Shown: positions 16,103-18,617 of the stretch, piece after piece
Numbering within the stretch: position 1 is the first letter of the stretch
Layout: each line of letters starts with the position of its first letter
Source: Chloroflexota bacterium
GTDB taxonomy: Bacteria; Chloroflexota; Anaerolineae; B4-G1
Length of the DNA stretch: 18,617 nucleotides
Direction of reading: 5' to 3'
NCBI GenBank assembly: GCA_011046405.1
Contig: DSAR01000103.1
Span: 1 to 18,617 of the forward strand
The notes under the pieces: model-generated
The model's input: only the letters and a program-made list of their open reading frames with translations
Database searches by the model: none
Told to the model about the DNA's origin: nothing
Made by a program: the position numbers and the translations under genes

Positions 16103-16109
16103 CACCTCC
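16103..16109 (-). promoter_or_regulatory. ribosome binding site deciding the cmr1 start
   Basis: GGAGGTG on the minus strand, three bases before the ATG at 16099. It supports MTGDLTVTLE as the true N terminus and argues against the in-frame ATGs at 16129 and 16111. Confidence 0.6.
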
Positions 16110-16144
16110 ATGTTTGGATTGGTGACCAAGATAGGCCCATTGTA

Positions 16145-16903
16145 TCACCCTAACCCCTCCACCCCAAAGCGCATCCCCTTGGGTAGATGCGTGCCACCGT
16201 CCAACCGGTAGAAGGCGCCGCTCAAAAGCGCATTTCTAACCAGCGGCGTCGGCGGCACCGTCACCAGATCGTACAGCTCCATCTTGATCCCGGGCGGCAA
16301 GTCGGCCGGGTTGAGCAACTGGGGAACCGAGACGTGCTCCCCTGCCACCTCCTGATAGTCCAGCGGCTGGCTCACGACCCGGGCCTTACTCATGAACTTG
16401 CCCAGGCGGACGTAACCAGGAACCTCGATGGGAGCCGGGTTGAGGACGTAACAGACCGCCTCGTTGCCCACCGCCAGGTACCGGATGCGCCCAAACTGGG
16501 GACGGTTCGCCGGGCGGGCCATCGTTCGATTGCCGGAGGCATCGCGGGCGTACCATGTCCCACTATCCTGCTCCATCTGGCAACCGTCGGGCCGGGTGAC
16601 CAGTACGCCTCTTCCCATCGCGAACCAGTAGGTCTCCGGTTGGGCGTTGAACTGCTCGACGAAGAAACGGGGCTGGCCCTGGATCGTGGCCGGTGTGACG
16701 TAGACGCCCCGCTCGTTAAGCGCCCCCAGGTGCTGGCGGTAGTGAATGGTCCCGTCGTTGAAGTAAGGGGATTGACAAAAGCCCATCGCGTAGGCCAGGG
16801 CGTAGTTGCCGATGAGGGGTTCCGTGTAGTAGCAGTTGCTGATTTCCCGGCTGCTGAAGAACGTTTTCTCCATGAACGTCAACTGGCAGCGATAAATGTA
16901 CAT
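16145..16903 (-). CDS. csc1: Csc1, type I-D Cas5 subunit
   Basis: A 252-residue protein whose N terminus is diagnostic: YIYRCQLTFMEKTFF, then SREISNCYYTEP and IGNYALAYAMGF, which match the Csc1 pattern of E, then a NYALxYAxG helix. Csc1 is the Cas5 of type I-D; it binds the crRNA 5' handle and joins Csc2 filament to Cas10d. The ATG at 16903 is taken because GGAGGTG lies just upstream; a GTG two codons earlier overlaps that site. It follows csc2 by 74 bp and is itself followed 45 bp later by cmr1. In ordinary type I-D loci cas6 follows csc1, so the type III module begins exactly at that junction. Confidence 0.88.
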   Translation of the reverse strand: MYIYRCQLTFMEKTFFSSREISNCYYTEPLIGNYALAYAMGFCQSPYFNDGTIHYRQHLGALNERGVYVTPATIQGQPRFFVEQFNAQPETYWFAMGRGVLVTRPDGCQMEQDSGTWYARDASGNRTMARPANRPQFGRIRYLAVGNEAVCYVLNPAPIEVPGYVRLGKFMSKARVVSQPLDYQEVAGEHVSVPQLLNPADLPPGIKMELYDLVTVPPTPLVRNALLSGAFYRLDGGTHLPKGMRFGVEGLG

Positions 16904-16977
16904 CGTCACCTCCGTGTGTGACTCAGGTGCTCGATCGGTCTGTAGAGATAGAATGGGACGAACAAACGGGCCAGTGA

Positions 16978-17934
16978 CTAATACGCGATCCCTTTCAGGA
17001 TTTGGACCACCTGCTCCTCGTCACGGTAGAGATCGATGAGTTCATCCACCAGGTTGTCCACTTCCCCGTCCGTCAGCCACGTCACGCGGCCGACGACCCG
17101 CCGGCTTAACGTCCGCGCCGCCTCTCTCGCCGCATCGGTCACTCCATCGACGTCCAACGGGAATTCCAACTCGTCGCTATCCCCCTTGAGCCGATCATAG
17201 ACCGCCTGGGTCAGTTCCAGGTTGCTGAACAGCTCACAATCGCTGAAAGCGACCCCCACCAGCACGTTTTTCACCTTGCCGATGCGCGAAGAAATCGCGC
17301 CATAGCGGGTGGTGCGCAGCACGTTGCCCAGCACGTAGCGAATCTCGCCCGGCGTCATGTCCTTGAAGGTCTCGATTTCCAGGAACATCGCTTCTGGCTT
17401 GACGTATTCATCGCCGCCCAGGCCGGTCATCCGCTGTTCCCGCTCACGGTCCCAGGGTGTGCCATCTTCGAAGGGCGCGTTGAACGTGCGCACGTCGGTG
17501 ACCGCCGGGGCCGGGTGCAGGCTAAAGGCATCGTCGGTGATGACGCGCGACTTCTGCGCCCCACCGCCGCCGGCGGCGTAACCGTAGATCATACAATCGA
17601 CACACCGGCCGCACGGATTGTTGGTGTTGAGGGCGCATATCCCATCCCCGCCTTCTCCCTCGTAGAGCAGGTCGTGGCGACGCAAAAGCTCGCGCCCGGT
17701 GCGCCGCTCGGCCGCCGTCTGCTTGCGCTTGCTGATCACCACCCGACGCACCAGCGACCGATCCTCCAGCCCCGCGTGTACGAACTCCTTGTTCTGGGTC
17801 TCCCCGCTGCCCTCGGTGCGGAAGATCGCCTCCGACTCAATCCGGCGCACCAGCAACGCACTCACGTAGTGGCCCCGGGGATTATGGGTGTAACTTTCCA
17901 GCATCTCTTCGGCATATTTATCGAACACAGACAT
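16978..17934 (-). CDS. csc2: Csc2, type I-D Cas7 backbone subunit
   Basis: A 318-residue protein. SVFDKYAEEML and the HYVSALLVRRIESEAIFRTEG segment (seen as SALLVRRIESEAIFRTEG) are typical of Csc2. Cys100, Cys108, Cys111 and Cys114 around NPCGRCVDCMIYG form a likely zinc site. DDAFSL and later TTRYGAISSRIGKVKN complete the family pattern. Csc2 forms the crRNA-binding filament of the type I-D complex. Start choice: AAGGAGG ends eight bases before the ATG at 17934 but only two bases before the ATG at 17940, so the downstream one is preferred. The gap upstream of it contains a miniature transposon, so its link to any upstream transcript depends on read-through of that palindrome. Confidence 0.9.
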   Translation of the reverse strand: MSVFDKYAEEMLESYTHNPRGHYVSALLVRRIESEAIFRTEGSGETQNKEFVHAGLEDRSLVRRVVISKRKQTAAERRTGRELLRRHDLLYEGEGGDGICALNTNNPCGRCVDCMIYGYAAGGGGAQKSRVITDDAFSLHPAPAVTDVRTFNAPFEDGTPWDREREQRMTGLGGDEYVKPEAMFLEIETFKDMTPGEIRYVLGNVLRTTRYGAISSRIGKVKNVLVGVAFSDCELFSNLELTQAVYDRLKGDSDELEFPLDVDGVTDAAREAARTLSRRVVGRVTWLTDGEVDNLVDELIDLYRDEEQVVQILKGIAY

Positions 17935-17942
17935 CTCCATTA

Positions 17943-17949
17943 CCTCCTT
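17943..17949 (-). promoter_or_regulatory. ribosome binding site deciding the csc2 start
   Basis: AAGGAGG on the minus strand. It is eight bases from the ATG at 17934 and two from the ATG at 17940, so the start MSVFDKY fits better than MEMSVFDKY. Confidence 0.55.
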
Positions 17950-17990
17950 TTAGTGACTTCTGATCCTGGGAATGCAAACGGGTCTCACGC

Positions 17991-18100
17991 GTATCTTCTC
18001 AATAAGTTGGGGAGCTGTGGCCGGTCTCCCGACCGAGCCACAGCGGGCACGGTCAGGAGACCGGCCCGAGCGAGTTTGCCCCGGTTTATTGAGATGATAC
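17991..18100. mobile_element. 110-bp MITE-like element with 8-bp target duplication
   Basis: The ends GTATCTTCTCAATAA (17991-18005) and TTATTGAGATGATAC (18086-18100) are inverted copies with one mismatch in 15. TCTCACGC lies directly outside both ends (17983-17990 and 18101-18108), which is an 8-bp target site duplication. Inside, 18019-18039 and 18046-18066 form a second inverted repeat, 19 of 21 matching, around a 6-base loop. A competing hairpin pairs GCTGTGGC (18014-18021) with GCCACAGC (18037-18044). There is no coding capacity, so mobilisation would need a transposase elsewhere. The right duplication copy contains the stop codon of the upstream small gene. The family of the parent insertion sequence is not recognised. 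Confidence 0.85.
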
Positions 18101-18102
18101 TC

Positions 18103-18507
18103 TCACGCTGTGTCGTCCACTTTCTTGCCGGGGATTTGCTCCCGGACGTAGAACAAGTAGGCCGAACGAAGCAGTTTTTCGTCGGCCAGGAGTTTCTGTA
18201 ACTTGCCGCCATAAACGCCGCCGTAGACGTCGTCGAAGAACCCATTCACGAATGCCTGGGTTGCCTCCCATTTCTTCTGTCCCGGTCGATACTGGAAATC
18301 GGCGATGCGTTCCAGGTGCTCGAAGATATCCTCGATAATCGCCGCCCGCAGCGTCTCGACGTCGGCGGCCTCGCTGTGATGCCCCAACTTCTTGAAAATC
18401 TCGTCCAGCGGGGCCATCAGCGAGTTTTTCTTCAGCGAACGCCCGCGCAGCCCCCCCGCCCAGGCAATCTCGGCCAATCGTTGCAAGACCTCGCTCAATT
18501 TGCTCAT
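18103..18507 (-). CDS. free-standing Cas11d-like protein (resembles C terminus of Cas10d)
   Basis: A 134-residue, mainly helical protein upstream of csc2. RLAEIAWAGGLRG, KKNSLMAPLDEIFKKLG and YGGKLQKLLADEKLLRSAYLFYV recall the C-terminal region of Cas10d (Csc3). In known type I-D systems the small subunit Cas11d is made from an internal start within cas10d. Here the frame has its own ATG and a perfect site, AAGGAGGTGAAAAA, and no open frame joins it to upstream DNA. It therefore looks like a separate small-subunit gene, or the 3' part of a split cas10d. Its position, directly before csc2, is where cas10d normally ends. The family call is from memory and moderate; an unrelated helical protein cannot be excluded. 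Confidence 0.6.
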   Translation of the reverse strand: MSKLSEVLQRLAEIAWAGGLRGRSLKKNSLMAPLDEIFKKLGHHSEAADVETLRAAIIEDIFEHLERIADFQYRPGQKKWEATQAFVNGFFDDVYGGVYGGKLQKLLADEKLLRSAYLFYVREQIPGKKVDDTA

Positions 18508-18568
18508 TTTTTCACCTCCTTGTATATAATATCTCCAACGACTACCTGTACTTTAACAACCGCATAGC

Positions 18569-18617
18569 TTACTTGCAAAAATCGGGTACCTCGGTGACAA
18601 TTGTTCTCAGTTCGGCA
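18569..18617 (-). CDS. possible 3' end of an upstream gene
   Basis: On the minus strand one frame enters from the right edge and reads AELRTIVTEVPDFCK before a TAA at 18571-18569, 61 bp before the next ATG. By locus order the upstream gene could be a cas10d lacking its C-terminal domain. Another frame stays open until a TGA overlapping the next start (ending IIYKEVKK) and is the alternative. Fifteen codons are too few to identify anything. Confidence 0.3.
   Translation of the reverse strand, partial: AELRTIVTEVPDFCK

Noticed and set aside
18515..18530. TATTATA on the minus strand as a -10 box for the Cas11d-like gene
   Set aside because: It lies almost on the ribosome site, and no -35-like hexamer is at 16-18 bp; the closest, TTGTTA, is 22 bp away.
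1..18617. tRNA, rRNA or tracrRNA-like genes
   Set aside because: No tRNA-like TTCGA arm context or rRNA segment noticed, and no partial anti-repeat outside the array.

Overview
Every gene in this window lies on the minus strand, and all of them together form one CRISPR-Cas locus. It reads from right to left and ends in a CRISPR array at the left edge. The DNA is mostly GC-rich, genes start behind strong AGGAGG-type ribosome sites, and neighbours overlap by ATGA or GTGA again and again. This gene style, the type I-D plus Cmr/Csx11 content, and the intergenic palindromes suggest a bacterium, perhaps a thermophilic member of the Chloroflexota. That taxonomic guess is inference; no rRNA or housekeeping gene is present to test it.

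Layout in transcription order. (1) Right edge to 16145: a type I-D part, with a small free-standing Cas11d/Cas10d-C-terminus-like protein, csc2 (Cas7) and csc1 (Cas5). A 110-bp miniature inverted-repeat element with an 8-bp target duplication sits between the small protein and csc2. The large subunit Cas10d, which carries the HD nuclease in type I-D, is not in the window. (2) 16099 to 6156: a type III-C-like module, with cmr1, a RecF/OLD-type ATPase, a TOPRIM/DUF4276-like protein, a Cmr6-like RAMP, csx11 (divergent Cas10), cmr4, cmr5 and a Cas5-like RAMP. (3) 6159 to 3835: a type I-D-type Cas3' helicase without HD domain, starting inside the stop of the last type III gene. (4) 3697 to 845: cas6, cas4, cas1, cas2. 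(5) 844 to 483: leader region. (6) 482 to 1: CRISPR array with seven identical 37-bp repeats and six whole spacers in view, running off the left edge.

The arrangement reads as a type I-D operon whose Csc genes and Cas3' helicase have been separated by a complete type III-C-like effector operon. That operon in turn carries a two-gene ATPase/TOPRIM defence cassette resembling PARIS or OLD-type systems. One Cas6, one adaptation set and one array apparently serve both effectors. Within the type III part, Cmr4 keeps the backbone aspartate expected for target RNA cleavage. Csx11 has lost the GGDD cyclase motif and also carries His-Asn instead of His-Asp in its HD motif, so the Cas10 subunit looks catalytically silent. 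No CARF-domain or other cyclic-oligoadenylate effector is visible. The ATPase/TOPRIM pair may be the effector arm instead, which is a hypothesis.

Family calls rest on remembered motifs and gene order, not on searches.
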